From the NCBI GenBank assembly GCA_963727765.1, contig CAVSGZ010000010.1:62001-126000 (forward strand): DNA of 64,000 bases, read 5' to 3'. Both the position numbers and the translations under genes were made by a program. The notes beneath the pieces are model-generated. The model ran no database searches. It saw only the letters and a list, made by a program, of their open reading frames with translations, and was not told where the DNA came from. Source of the DNA: FEN-299 sp963727765. GTDB lineage: Bacteria > Acidobacteriota > Vicinamibacteria > Vicinamibacterales > Fen-181. Below are positions 51,510-60,844 of the stretch, one piece after another. Each line of letters starts with the position of its first letter. Within the stretch, counting starts at the first letter, position 1.

Positions 51510-53459
51510 TCAGTCGAGGTCGGCCAGCCAGAGCGCGACTTCGGCGTCGGACGGCATCCGCCAGTCGCCTCGCGGCGAGAGGGCCACCGACCCGACCTTC
51601 GGCCCGTCGGGCATGACGGACCGCTTCCACTGGTTGGCGAAGAACCGCGTCACGAACACGCGCAGCCACTTCCTGATGGCGGCCGCGTCGTAGCGCCCGG
51701 CGAAGGCCTGCTGCGCGAGCATCTCGATCTTCCTCGGCCGGCTCGCCCAGCGCGCGAAATGATAGAGGAAGAAGTCGTGCAACTCGTAGGGGCCGATGAT
51801 CTCCTCGGTCCGCTGGGCGATCGCCCCGGGCTCGTCGCCGGGCAAGAGCTCGGGCGAGATCGGCGTCGCGAGGATGTCGCCCAGGATGGAGCGCGCCGGA
51901 GCGAATGCCGGCTGCGCGGCCACCCAGCCCACCAAGTGCCGCACCAGCGTCTTCGGCACCCCCGCATTCACGTTGTAGTGCGACATGTGGTCGCCATTGA
52001 ACGTGTTCCAGCCGAGCGCGATCTCCGACAGGTCCCCCGTGCCGAGCACCAGCGCGTGGAGCTGGTTGGCCCGGTTCATCAGGACCATCGTCCGATAGCG
52101 GGCCTGGACGTTCTCGTAGGTGACGTCGTGCACGGACGGGTCGTGGCCGATGTCGCGGAACTGGCGGAGGCACCCTTCGGTGATGTCAATCGTCTCGAGC
52201 GTCACGCCGCAGGCCTTCGCGAGGCGCTCGGCGTTCTTGCGCGTCCGGTCGCTCGTGCCGAAGCCCGGCATCGTTTCGGCGACAATCGCGGTGCGCGGGA
52301 GTTGGAGCGCATCGAACGCGCGCACGGCGACGAGCAGGGCCAGCGTCGAGTCGAGGCCTCCCGACAAGCCGATGACGAGGTGGGTGATGCCGGCGTGCGA
52401 GAGCCGCTTCACGAGCGCCGAGGTCTGGATCGCGATGATCTCCTCGGTCCGCCGGTTTCGCTCCTCGTCGTCGCGCGGGATGAACGGCGCCGGGTCGATG
52501 GCCCGGCGAAGGGGCGCGCCCGCGTGCAGCGGCAGTTCGACGTCAACCATCCGCCACGACATGGCGGGGAAGGCGTGCAGCGAATCGCCGAAGCTGGTCG
52601 TCCGCTCGCGGTCGAGGCGGAGGTGCTCCACGTCCACGTCGGCGACGACCATCTCGCCTTCGGTCTCGAAGCGCCGGGACTCGGCCAGCATCGCCCCGTC
52701 CTCGGCGATCATCGCGTGGCCGCCGAAGACCACGTCCTGCGTCGACTCGCCGATGCCGCAGGAAGCGTAGGCGTAGGCGCAGATGCCGCGCGCCGACTGC
52801 TGGGCCACGAGCGAACGCCGGTAGTCGGCCTTGCCCACCAGCTCGTTCGACGCCGACAGGTTGAGGATGAGATGCGCGCCGTGCAGGACCTGGAACGAGC
52901 TTGGCGGCAGCGGACCCCAGAGGTCCTCGCAGACCTCGACGCCGATGACCACCTCGGATCCGGCCTGCGCCCGGAAGAGGAGGTCAGTGCCGATCGGGAC
53001 GTCGTGCCCGCCCAGCGTGACCTCCGACGCGACCAGGTCGCGCGACGAGGCGAACCACCGCTCCTCGTAATACTCCTTGTAGCCCGGGATGTAGGTCTTG
53101 GGCACCAGGCCGCGAATCTCGCCGCCGGACACAACCGCCGCGGTGTTGAAGAGATTCCCTTCGGCCGCCAGCGGGAAGCCGACGACCAGGAGCGGCCGGA
53201 TAGAGGACGAGGCCTCGGCCAGCGCGAGCAGAGAGTCGACGGCGCGGTCGAGCAGCAGGTGCTGGTGGAAGAGATCCCCGGCCGTGTAGCTCGTCAGGCT
53301 CAGTTCTGGAAAGACGACGACCTGCGCGCCCTCCTCGTCGGCGCGTCGGGCGGCGGCGAGAATCTGGCGCAGGTTGAAATCGAGGTTGGCGACCTCGAGC
53401 CGCGGAACGGCGGCCGCCACCCGGACGAAGCCGAAATCCGGCCGAGGCTCCTGGGTCAT
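51510..53459 (-). CDS. nadE: glutamine-dependent NAD(+) synthetase
   Basis: A 649-residue two-domain enzyme. The N-terminal nitrilase-type glutaminase has Glu in VVFPELSLTSY, Lys in VPKTYIPGYKEYYEERWF and Cys in GVEVCEDLWGP. The C-terminal ATP-pyrophosphatase synthetase has GLSGGLDSTLALLVA, LPRTAIVAETMPGFGTSDRT, TGDLSEIALGWNTFNGDHMSHYNVN. It converts deamido-NAD to NAD with glutamine. Length and order are standard. An upstream in-frame ATG at about 53474 would add five residues. It converges with the transporter gene, only three bases between stops, and diverges from the ybaK gene. Confidence 0.96.
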   Translation of the reverse strand: MTQEPRPDFGFVRVAAAVPRLEVANLDFNLRQILAAARRADEEGAQVVVFPELSLTSYTAGDLFHQHLLLDRAVDSLLALAEASSSIRPLLVVGFPLAAEGNLFNTAAVVSGGEIRGLVPKTYIPGYKEYYEERWFASSRDLVASEVTLGGHDVPIGTDLLFRAQAGSEVVIGVEVCEDLWGPLPPSSFQVLHGAHLILNLSASNELVGKADYRRSLVAQQSARGICAYAYASCGIGESTQDVVFGGHAMIAEDGAMLAESRRFETEGEMVVADVDVEHLRLDRERTTSFGDSLHAFPAMSWRMVDVELPLHAGAPLRRAIDPAPFIPRDDEERNRRTEEIIAIQTSALVKRLSHAGITHLVIGLSGGLDSTLALLVAVRAFDALQLPRTAIVAETMPGFGTSDRTRKNAERLAKACGVTLETIDITEGCLRQFRDIGHDPSVHDVTYENVQARYRTMVLMNRANQLHALVLGTGDLSEIALGWNTFNGDHMSHYNVNAGVPKTLVRHLVGWVAAQPAFAPARSILGDILATPISPELLPGDEPGAIAQRTEEIIGPYELHDFFLYHFARWASRPRKIEMLAQQAFAGRYDAAAIRKWLRVFVTRFFANQWKRSVMPDGPKVGSVALSPRGDWRMPSDAEVALWLADLD

Positions 53460-53483
53460 TCCAGGTGCTATCATACGCCAAGC

Positions 53484-53966
53484 ATGCCAAAGTCTCCGCC
53501 GTCGACGCCCGCCGTGCTGTTCCTGCGCGGGCAGGGCGTGACCTTCTCCGAAATGTCGTATCGGTACGAGGAGCGGGGCGGGACAGCGGTGGCGGCCCGA
53601 GAGTTGGGCGTGCCCGAGCACGCGGTGGTCAAGACGCTCGTCATGGAAGACGATGCCCGCTCGCCGCTCATCGTCCTGATGCACGGCGACCGGGAAGTGT
53701 CCACCAAGGCGCTTGCCCGGCAGATTGGCGCGCGGTCCGTGTCGCCGTGCAAGCCCGAGGTGGCCACCCGGCACACGGGATACCTGGTCGGCGGCACGTC
53801 GCCTTTCGCCACGCGCAAGCCGCTGCGCGTCTATATCGAGCGGAGCATCCTCGGCCTGCCGATCATCTATCTCAACGGCGGCAGCCGCGGCTTCCTCGTC
53901 GGAGTTGCGCCGGCCGATGTCGTCCGGGTCCTCCGCGCGATGCTGGTGGATGTGGCGATCGGATAG
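53484..53966 (+). CDS. ybaK: Cys-tRNA(Pro)/Cys-tRNA(Cys) deacylase YbaK/EbsC
   Basis: The 160-residue YbaK protein shows ELGVPEHAVVKTLVMED, the catalytic Lys and surrounding DREVSTKALARQIGARSV, the loop CKPEVATRHTGYLVGGTSPFATRK, and ERSILGLPIIYLNGGSRGFLV. It hydrolyses Cys-tRNA(Pro) formed by prolyl-tRNA synthetase error. It is distinct in subfamily from the protein at 48976-49488. Confidence 0.94.
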   Translation: MPKSPPSTPAVLFLRGQGVTFSEMSYRYEERGGTAVAARELGVPEHAVVKTLVMEDDARSPLIVLMHGDREVSTKALARQIGARSVSPCKPEVATRHTGYLVGGTSPFATRKPLRVYIERSILGLPIIYLNGGSRGFLVGVAPADVVRVLRAMLVDVAIG

Positions 53967-53971
53967 GCCGG

Positions 53972-54361
53972 CTATCTGAAGAAATCCACTACCGCGCGCG
54001 GCAGGTAGCGGGACAGGTTGTAGGAATCGATGTCCGGCGCGAGAAAGAAATAGGCCGCCAGGGCGGCAGCGAGCGCCATGATAATGAGCCAGGGCGCGGA
54101 CAGGAATCTGGACTGCACCGCGCGCCTTCCGAGGACACGCAGAGCCAGCCCTGCCGCGAGGAGGCCGAGCGCGATGGGCACATAGGGCAGGACGGTCCGG
54201 GAATATCCCGTCAGCATGATGACGCCGATGGCACCGACTCCCGCGAGAAACGCCCACAAGGGTCGGTGCGGCCCAGTGGACGGCGGCGGAGCGTGGTCTC
54301 CCATCCACAGGGCGAGCAGGTCCGGTTTCGAGCCTGCGTCGCCGCTGTTGCGCCTGCCCAT
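53972..54361 (-). CDS. small membrane protein of unknown function
   Basis: A 129-residue protein with a soluble N-terminal stretch (about 1-32, Pro-rich) and three predicted membrane helices (WAFLAGVGAIGVIMLTGY; VLPYVPIALGLLAAGLAL; APWLIIMALAAALAAYFFL), ending with a basic tail. It follows the VWA gene on the same strand after 24 bases, so it may be the last gene of the Tad-linked transcription unit. The family is not recognised. Confidence 0.65.
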   Translation of the reverse strand: MGRRNSGDAGSKPDLLALWMGDHAPPPSTGPHRPLWAFLAGVGAIGVIMLTGYSRTVLPYVPIALGLLAAGLALRVLGRRAVQSRFLSAPWLIIMALAAALAAYFFLAPDIDSYNLSRYLPRAVVDFFR

Positions 54362-54385
54362 GGTTCCTGCCTCCTCCCGCCGTGT

Positions 54386-56324
54386 CTATCGATCCGGCGC
54401 GAAGTACCCCTGCCTGCTGTGTACCACAATTCCGGCCGTGCGTGTCCTAATTTCCACCGTTCGCCATTTGCCGTCGCGCGACGAGTTGGTGGAAGTGTAG
54501 CCAATGACATACCGGTGGCTGAGGTTGTCGACGATGCGCGCGTACTGCGCGGACAACTCGGCGACCTCCTGGGGGAAGTAGGCCTGGCCCCCGGACACCG
54601 TGGCGAGCGCCGTCAGGCGCTCCGGATCGATCTTGGTGCCGAGGCCGACGGCGAACGCGGTGACGTCGACCTCGCGGAACAGGCCGATCACCTGCTCCCA
54701 CGTGCGGGTGCTGCCCGGCCCCGTGCCCGGGTTGTCCTCGTCGCGGCCGTCGGTCAGCACGACCACGGCCTTGCGGCCCGTGTACCGCTTCAGCATCAGG
54801 ACCGAGTCGCACAGGGCGTCGTAGAGCGCCGTGCCGCCTTCGGCCTCTGTACGCCGCGATCGCCTGGAGCGTGGACTCGCGCTCCTGTGTCATGCCGTGC
54901 GCGACCATCGACCTGTCGGCGAACGTGATGACCCCGAGCCAGTCCTCGGGCCGCAGCGCCCCGACGAACGCGGTCGCCGCCTCCACCACCTGGTCGGCGC
55001 TCCGCTTCATGCTGCCGCTCTGATCGAGTGCCAGCACCATCATGACCGGCGTCGTCGCTTCCTGGAAGGTGTCGATCTTCTGTTCAACGCCGTCCTCGAC
55101 GACGATGAGGTCGTCTTTGGTCACCTCGAGGAAGCGGCTCTGCAGATCCATCGCGGTGAATTCGAGCGCCGGCTTCACCGGGGGAGGCTTTGGGGCGAAG
55201 TAGCCGGGCCGGGCCTTGACCATGAGGTCCGGAGCATGGGGCCGAACGGCGATCGTGCGCCAGGTGCCATCACGGCGCTGGTTCGCGGGCGTGTAGGAGA
55301 TGAGGTAGCGGAGCTGTGCGTCAGAGGCCAGCACGTCGTAGACGTCCGGCAGTTGGTCCGGCCTCGACGGAAAGAAGTACTTCCCGTTGGTCGCCGAGGC
55401 GATCTGCTTCAACTCATTGTGGCTCTTCAGCGAGATGCCGGCGACGCCGCCGATGCCGACGCAGTAGACTGTGATCCCCTGCGCCTTGACCGCCGTCACC
55501 GCGTCCTCGAGCGAGGCGCGGCTGTTCTCGTCGTAGCCATCGGTGATGAGGATGATGACGCGCCGGCCCGGTGTCGTGGACAGCCGCCCAGCCAGATCGA
55601 TCATCGAGTCGCGCAGCGCGGTGCCTCCCTCCGCGGTAATCGCCTGAACGGCTTCGGCGATCGTCCGGCGGTCGTTGGTGGGTCCGGTGATGGCTCTCAG
55701 CCGGAGCGAGAACGGCGCGACGATCACGCGGTCGCGCGGGCGGAGGTAGGTAGCCAGCCTCCCGGCGGCCTCCTGCACGAAGTCGATGTTCCTCGACATG
55801 CTCTGGCTGCCGTCCACGAGCACGGCAAACGTCGTGGGGATCGCCTCCTGCGCCACTAGGTCAGGTTTCTGCGGCTTCCCGTCTTCCTCGAGCACGAAGT
55901 CCGAGGCGGTCATTCCCTTGACCGGCCGGCCGGCCTTGTCGTAGATGGCCGCGTCGACGAGGACGCTCGTCACCTCGGTGATCTCGCTCAACTCGTAAGG
56001 GTCGAGGACGACCTGGTCGCGGCCAACCTCCCCGTCGGTTCCCTTCGCTTCGACGACGATAACCCGGCGCTCGAACGGATTGGAGTCGGTCCATTCGACG
56101 GAGTAAGGTGGGCCCGCCGTGACCGAGCCCTGCGGTTTGCCGTCCACGCTGAAGCGGACCTCCGAGACGGTCTGGCCCTTCTGGGGTTTCACCTGCGCGA
56201 CGATGCGGATGGTGCCGGGCGTGCCGGTGCGGCCGAGCGGGGAGGTGATGCGGACGGAGATATCTCCAGCGGCCGCGGGCGCGGCCGTGAAGAGCGCGAT
56301 CAGGACGGCGGCGAACAGCGGCAT
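54386..56324 (-). CDS. secreted protein with two VWFA-related (Acidobacterial-type) domains, with an apparent +1 frameshift near 54848
   Basis: A protein of about 645 residues. A signal peptide (FAAVLIALFTAAPAAAG) precedes a beta-rich Ig-like domain (about 20-105). The first VWA domain has the MIDAS-like FAVLVDGSQSMSR and ILITDGYDENS, and the second has MVLALDQSGSMKRS and VVVLTDGRDEDNPG. Each ends in a conserved RPGYFAP or RQGYFAP motif. On the minus strand an extra A after GTAC breaks the frame in the second domain; without it the sequence reads LQAIAAYEAEGGTALYDALC. VWFA-related proteins of this kind are abundant in Acidobacteriota, which is the main taxonomic hint in the window. It lies downstream of an AAA ATPase and Tad genes and may function in the envelope with them. 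Confidence 0.87.
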
Positions 56325-56355
56325 GTCGCAGGGCCTCGGGTCTTGGCTCGCATTC

Positions 56356-57681
56356 TCACGCGTACTCCGGTTCCCGCTCGGCGTCGTTCACGAAGTAGCT
56401 GTTGCAGGCGGCCTCGAGCAGCGGCCGAGTCAGTCGTCGCTCGACGCCGGTGTAATCAGCCATCGCGAGCGCCTGGTTTATCAGGTCGCGGGGCTGACAC
56501 CCGCGCAACGGGATGTGGCGCGGATGGAAGTAGTCGCGGAGCAGCCCTTCGACCATGGCCTCGTCGAACTCCACGCCGACCTCCGCGCAGTAGTTCCTGA
56601 AGATCGCCAGGAAATCACGGGGCGTCGGGCTCTCGGCGAAGACCTTGAACTGGATGCGTCGAAAGAACGCTTCGTCCACCAGGTCGGCGGGCCGCACGTT
56701 GGTGGCGAACACGATGAACGTGGTCAGCGGGATGTCGAACTTCAATCCGGTCTGGAGCGTCAGGTAATCGTGGCCGGTCTCGAGCGGCACGATCCAGCGG
56801 TTGAGGAGATCGCGAGGGGCGCAGTGCTGGCGGCCGAAGTCGTCGATCACGAGCACGCCGCCGTTGGCGATGACCTGCACGGGCGCCCGGTAGAACCCGA
56901 CCGACGGCGCGTAACTGGCTTCGAGGCTGTGGAGCATGAGTTCGCCGCCGACGACGATGGCGGGGCGCCGACACCGGACCCACCGGCGGTCGGGCTGCGG
57001 ACCCTGATCCAGGCACGTCCGCTCGGTGCCGGCCTCGGGCTCGGGCACCGTCTCGTGGGTGACCGGGTCGTAGAAGCGGATGATCGCGCCTTCGACCTCG
57101 AGGGCATGCGGGATCGCGATGTCGCCGTCGAGCAGTCCGGAGATGGCCTGGGAGATGGCCGTCTTGCCGTTGCCGGGCGGGCCGTAGACGAACAGCGAAC
57201 GGCCGGCGCGGATGGCCGGGCCGAGCTGATCCAGGACCCGGTCGGACAACACCAGGTGGCGATAGGCGGCGCGCAGCCGGCTGGGTGTCACGTCGTTGAC
57301 CGTCGTCTCTCGGAAGCGGCGCATGTAACTGCGGTACTGCTCCAGCGGGACGGGCGCCACGCCGACGTAGTGGTTGCTCTGGAGGAACAGCGCGGCGCGC
57401 TCGCGCCCCGCGTCCGAGATGCGGTACCTGAAGGCCGGGCCGCCGAGCACCAATCCGTTGACGACCTCGCAGTGACGCTGCGCCTTCAAGTCGTCGAGGG
57501 CCGGCTCGAGAACGGAGAACGGCAGGCCGAGGCGCGCCGACAAATCGGCGCCGCTGATGGTGCCGGCCAGGTGGAGCGTCTTGAGCACCAGCTGAACCAG
57601 CAGGCCGACGTTCAGACCCGACTCGGCGACGGTGGCGGGGGCTGGCGGCGGTTCGACGTACGGGCGCTCACCGGCGTTCAT
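56356..57681 (-). CDS. AAA-type ATPase with N-terminal winged-helix region
   Basis: A 441-residue protein. Residues 20-100 look like a winged helix-turn-helix (GTISGADLSARLGLPFSVLEPALDDL, then YRISDAGRERAALFL). The ATPase domain has Walker A GPPGNGKTA (167-175), Walker B GVLVIDDFG (275-283), sensor 1 IVFATNVRP, and arginine-finger-like FRRIQFKV. A helical lid lies near 390 (LRGCQPRDLINQALAMADY). Similar ATPases are found next to TPR and Tad-type genes. It overlaps the upstream TPR gene by 14 bases and precedes the VWA gene by 31. An AAA plus VWA pair suggests a MoxR-like chaperone couple; this is inference. Confidence 0.82.
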   Translation of the reverse strand: MNAGERPYVEPPPAPATVAESGLNVGLLVQLVLKTLHLAGTISGADLSARLGLPFSVLEPALDDLKAQRHCEVVNGLVLGGPAFRYRISDAGRERAALFLQSNHYVGVAPVPLEQYRSYMRRFRETTVNDVTPSRLRAAYRHLVLSDRVLDQLGPAIRAGRSLFVYGPPGNGKTAISQAISGLLDGDIAIPHALEVEGAIIRFYDPVTHETVPEPEAGTERTCLDQGPQPDRRWVRCRRPAIVVGGELMLHSLEASYAPSVGFYRAPVQVIANGGVLVIDDFGRQHCAPRDLLNRWIVPLETGHDYLTLQTGLKFDIPLTTFIVFATNVRPADLVDEAFFRRIQFKVFAESPTPRDFLAIFRNYCAEVGVEFDEAMVEGLLRDYFHPRHIPLRGCQPRDLINQALAMADYTGVERRLTRPLLEAACNSYFVNDAEREPEYA

Positions 57682-58627
57682 AGTCACTCTCTCCGTCCGG
57701 ATGCGCGTCAGCCAGCCGGCGGGCCTGAGCGGCACGTTCGGCCACGAACGGCAAGCCGGGCTCGAGCGACGCCGCGCGGCCGAACGCGGCGGCCGCGGCG
57801 CCGAAGCGGCCCTGCGCCATGTGGAGGACGCCCAGGTTGTAGGCCACGGCGGCCGGATTGCCCGCAGCGGCGAATTCACGCTCGGCGCCCAGGAGGTCTC
57901 CCTGGACCGCGTAGGCCAGCGCCAGGTTGTTGCGGGCGGGCGCCAGGCCAGGCTCGATTGCCAGCGCCCGCCGGCACGCCTCACCCGCGGCGGCGCCGTC
58001 GCCCTCGGCAATCCACGAATAGCAGACGTTGTTCAGGGCGTAGGCCGCGCGGGGATCCAGAGCCAGGGCGCGCTCGAACTGGGCGCGGGCCTGGCGGTGC
58101 TTGTCCAGTGCCTCGAGGATTGTGCCGAGGGTGTTGTGGGCGGCGGCGGAATCTCGCGCAAAGAACACGGCGCGCGACGCGGGTCCCATCGCCCGATCAG
58201 GGTAGCCCCAATCGCGCCAGATCCGGGCCATGCCGTCCCATGCCGCGGCGTTCCGCGGCTCGAGCTTCGATGCCTGCGAGTAATGCTCGAAGGCCTGATC
58301 CAGGATCCCGGTGGCCCTGTACGCGTCGCCCACGGATATGTGGTTCTCCGCCGTCGGATCGACGGACAGCCACGCCAGCGACTCCTGGAGGGCTGCGGAC
58401 GAGCGTTCGACGGTGCCAAGGCCGGGAAGCGACAGGGCGCGGCTCGAGTGACCGCGCCCACACAGTTCGGGGATCGTGCGACGACACGTCTTCCGTGCCG
58501 GCTGCCGGAACAGGCGTCGGCCGGGCTGGCGGCTGGCCGGACGGCAAAGCCACTTCGGCCGGGCCGCGCCGACGCGCATCCAGACACCAGCAGCGTCTAC
58601 GGCCAGAACGACCTTGTACCGGTTCAT
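57668..58627 (-). CDS. tadD: TPR-repeat lipoprotein (TadD-like), N-terminal region disrupted by apparent indels
   Basis: The C-terminal 240 residues are clean tetratricopeptide repeats (NHISVGDAYRATGILDQAFEHY, AAWDGMARIWRDWGYPDRA, AHNTLGTILEALDKHRQARAQF, YNLGVLHMAQGRFGAAAAAF). As written, the N-terminus is nonsense-like. Removing one base in GTAGACG gives MNRYKVVLAVTLLVSGCAS, a lipoprotein signal with lipobox. A second removal near CGGCCCGGCC continues ARPAEVALPSGQPPARPTP, and a third returns to the TPR frame around SRALSLPGLGTVERSSAALQ. TadD lipoproteins assist secretin or pilus assembly. It sits between the tad genes and the AAA ATPase. Confidence 0.72.
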   Translation of the reverse strand: MNRYKVVLAVDAAGVWMRVGAARPKWLCRPASRQPGRRLFRQPARKTCRRTIPELCGRGHSSRALSLPGLGTVERSSAALQESLAWLSVDPTAENHISVGDAYRATGILDQAFEHYSQASKLEPRNAAAWDGMARIWRDWGYPDRAMGPASRAVFFARDSAAAHNTLGTILEALDKHRQARAQFERALALDPRAAYALNNVCYSWIAEGDGAAAGEACRRALAIEPGLAPARNNLALAYAVQGDLLGAEREFAAAGNPAAVAYNLGVLHMAQGRFGAAAAAFGRAASLEPGLPFVAERAAQARRLADAHPDGESDYERR

Positions 58628-58653
58628 GGCGATGGGGCGCTTAGGAGCGCGCC

Positions 58654-58750
58654 TTACTTGCCGTCGGCCTCTTCGCTTGCGCAGCCGCGCGCGGCGCCGC
58701 GCAATATAGGCCACCAGGAGCACTGCCGCCACGACGAGCAGAACCGACAT
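58654..58750 (-). CDS. tiny single-pass membrane protein, with an apparent 1-base insertion
   Basis: From the ATG at 58750 the sequence reads MSVLLVVAAVLLVAYIARRR, one hydrophobic helix and a basic edge. As written it then fuses in frame to the downstream lipoprotein. Deleting one C in GGCTGCGCAAGC instead gives ARLASEEADGK and a TAA at 58654-58656, a 31-residue protein with a positive-inside edge and acidic tail. Tiny bitopic proteins occur in Tad and related loci, but the family is not recognised. The call depends on the assumed indel, so it is tentative. Confidence 0.45.
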
Positions 58751-58843
58751 TCAACATTGCCACTCCTCCTTCGCCGGCTTGGCCGGCACGACACGCTTGC
58801 TGCCATGCCGACCGCCTTCGCTCTTCGAGCTACGGCGGACAAG

Positions 58844-58903
58844 CTGCCTACTGCCTACCGTTCGACTCGCTTCGCTCGCTCAGGGCCAGCTGCCTACCGC
58901 CTA
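58844..58903. repeat. heptamer units at the 3' end of tadC
   Basis: CTGCCTA at 58844 and 58851, then after a 32-base insert (containing CGACTCGCTTCGCTCGCTCA) CTGCCTA at 58890 and CCGCCTA at 58897. On the minus strand the units read TAGGCAG/TAGGCGG. The first triplet of the last unit is the TAG stop of tadC. Confidence 0.7.
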
Positions 58904-59840
58904 ATTGCCCATCTGCGAGAGCGCCTGTATCAGCCTGAGCACCGCGGGCCCGAGGACGACGATGAAGAAGGCGGGGAAAGAGGCACAGCACGAGCGGGAA
59001 GACGAGCTTGACGCCCACCTTCGCCGCGGCCTCTTCCGCCATCTGCCGGCGCCTGGTCCGCATGCTATGGGACAGCGCCCGCAGCGCCTGGCTGACGCTT
59101 GTGCCGAACCGGTCGGTCTGGACCAGCATCGCCACCAGCGCGCGAACGTCATCCACCTTCGTCCGCTGCGCCAGGTTGCGGAACGCTTCCATCCTGGGCT
59201 TCCCGGCACGCGTCTCGGTGATCAGCACGCGGAGTTCCTCCGCCAGGACCGGGTAGGCAAGCGCCAGCTCGTCACTCGCCTTCACCACCGCCTGGTCGAG
59301 GCTGCTCCCGGCCTCGAGGCACACAATCAGCAGGTCGAGGACATCCGGCAAGCCGTGGCGGATCTGCAGGCGCCGTTTCGCCACCTGGCGATCCAGGAAC
59401 AGGCCAGGCAACAGGTATCCGACCACCCCGCCGAATGCGGCGGCGATCCAGCCGTTCCGCGTGGACCAGCCGAACACGAAAAGCGCGAGCCCGCCGAGCA
59501 CGACCGGCAGGACGAACAGTCGCGACGAAGAACCACGCGGGCGGCCAGTCGGCGTCCGGTAGCCCGCGTTCGCAAGCCGCCGCTCGAACCCCGACATGTC
59601 GCGCGCCGACTTGGGAAGCCAGCCCGCCTCGCTCGGCTCGCCACGTTCGGCGCGCGATGGCGTCGCTTTTGTGAGCGTCCCGCCGCGGGCCGGACGGGCC
59701 GGCTGCAGAATGTCCTGCAGGCGCCGGCGCTCTGGCGCCTGCGACGAGAGCACTCGCGACGGCGGCGAGCCCCACCAGCAGGGCCACCGACACGAAGACC
59801 GCCGCGACCGCGACGATGAGTTCGACAGGGAATCCTGCAT
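58901..59840 (-). CDS. tadC: Tad/Flp type II secretion inner-membrane protein TadC, several apparent indels
   Basis: A GspF/TadC-type platform protein of about 312 residues when restored. The bulk is continuous: WSTRNGWIAAAFGGVVGYLLPGLFLD, GLPDVLDLLIVCLEAGSSLDQAVVKAS, RTKVDDVRALVAMLVQTDRFGTSVSQAL, MAEEAAAKVGVKLVFPLVLC. Near the N-terminus a missing base (about 59820) and an extra base (about 59750) break the first helix, which reads LIVAVAAVFVSVALLVGLAA in another frame. Near 58975 an extra C in a CCCC run hides the true ending FIVVLGPAVLRLIQALSQMG. It follows tadB by 19 bases. Together with TadB it forms the assembly platform for Flp pili. Confidence 0.85.
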
Positions 59841-59859
59841 GAGCGGTTGCCCCGCGCCC

Positions 59860-60825
59860 TCAGTAGTCGATCCTGACGAGACGCCGGATGACCAGCATCC
59901 CGATAATCTGCAAGCCCAATTCCGATGACGAGCATCCGGATCCCAGGCAGAGTCCTCGACCAGCGTGCGCAGGTAGTCCGGGCTGGTGACCATGAAGATG
60001 GCGGCCAGCGCCGGCGGCATCCCCGCGAGGATGAAGCCGGTAGTCCTGCCGTGGGCGCTCTTCACCTTCACCTCGCGCTTCAGCGTGAACCGGTCGCGGA
60101 TGACCGACGCCAGGTTGTCGAGGACCTCCGACAGGTTTCCGCCCGACTCGCGCTGCGTCAGCACGGCGGTGACGAAGAAGCGCGCGTCGAGCAGGGGCAC
60201 GCGCTCTGCGAAATCGCGCAGCGCCTCGTCGAGCGGCAGGCCGTAGTTCTGGCGGTCGTACAGCAGTCGGAATTCGCCGGCGATCGGCTGGGGCAGTTCC
60301 TCGGCCACCATGCCGAGCGCCGTCGTGAAGGCGTGGCCAGCCCTGAGGGCCCGGCTCAGGAGATCGATGGCCTCGGGGAACAGCTCCTCGAACCTGGCGA
60401 TCCGCCGGTCGCGCATCCAGACGAGCACACCCGCCGGGATGCAACACGGCGATGCCCCCGAGGATCAGACCGACCCAGGCGAAACGAAAGAACGACTGGC
60501 CGGCCAGGAACCCGATCGCCGCGAGCAGGGCCGACGAGAGCACGACGACGCCGACGGTTGTCCTGACCCCCGCCTGCTGGATGAGCTTCCGCAGGGGCTT
60601 GATGAGATCCTGCCTGTGCGCCAGGAGATTTTGAATGGCCGGGATGCTGCTCAGCCGCTCGGCCTCCTTGACCAGCGCCACGCGGGCGGCCTTGGCCGGC
60701 TTCGGCCGCGCGAGGCGCTGTCTGAACGCGGCGTTCTTCGCCCGCTCGGGGCGGAGGACGAGCGCCCAGTAGGCGCCAAAGACGATAACGAGGACGAATG
60801 CGAAGACGAGGAATGGCAGCAGCAC
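59860..60825 (-). CDS. tadB: Tad/Flp type II secretion inner-membrane protein TadB, three apparent single-base insertions
   Basis: Restored length is about 320 residues. The N-terminal helix MLLPFLVFAFVLVIVFGAYW and a second pair (VVVLSSALLAAIGFLAG; FAWVGLILGGIAVLHP) are in the first frame. An extra C near 60440 shifts the central GspF domain (MRDRRIARFEELFPEAIDLL, RAGHAFTTALGMVAEELPQP, LTQRESGGNLSEVLDNLA, AGMPPALAAIFMVTSPDYLR) into a second frame. Two further insertions near 59945 and 59918 lead to MLVIGIG and then LQIIGMLVIRRLVRIDY with the stop. The three insertions add up to a codon, so the two ends appear in one frame. It lies between tadA and tadC. Confidence 0.85.
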   Translation of the reverse strand: MLLPFLVFAFVLVIVFGAYWALVLRPERAKNAAFRQRLARPKPAKAARVALVKEAERLSSIPAIQNLLAHRQDLIKPLRKLIQQAGVRTTVGVVVLSSALLAAIGFLAGQSFFRFAWVGLILGGIAVLHPGGCARLDARPADRQVRGAVPRGHRSPEPGPQGWPRLHDGARHGGRGTAPADRRRIPTAVRPPELRPAARRGAARFRRARAPARRALLRHRRADAARVGRKPVGGPRQPGVGHPRPVHAEARGEGEERPRQDYRLHPRGDAAGAGRHLHGHQPGLPAHAGRGLCLGSGCSSSELGLQIIGMLVIRRLVRIDY

Positions 60826-60844
60826 CGACTATGTCTCCCGTCGT

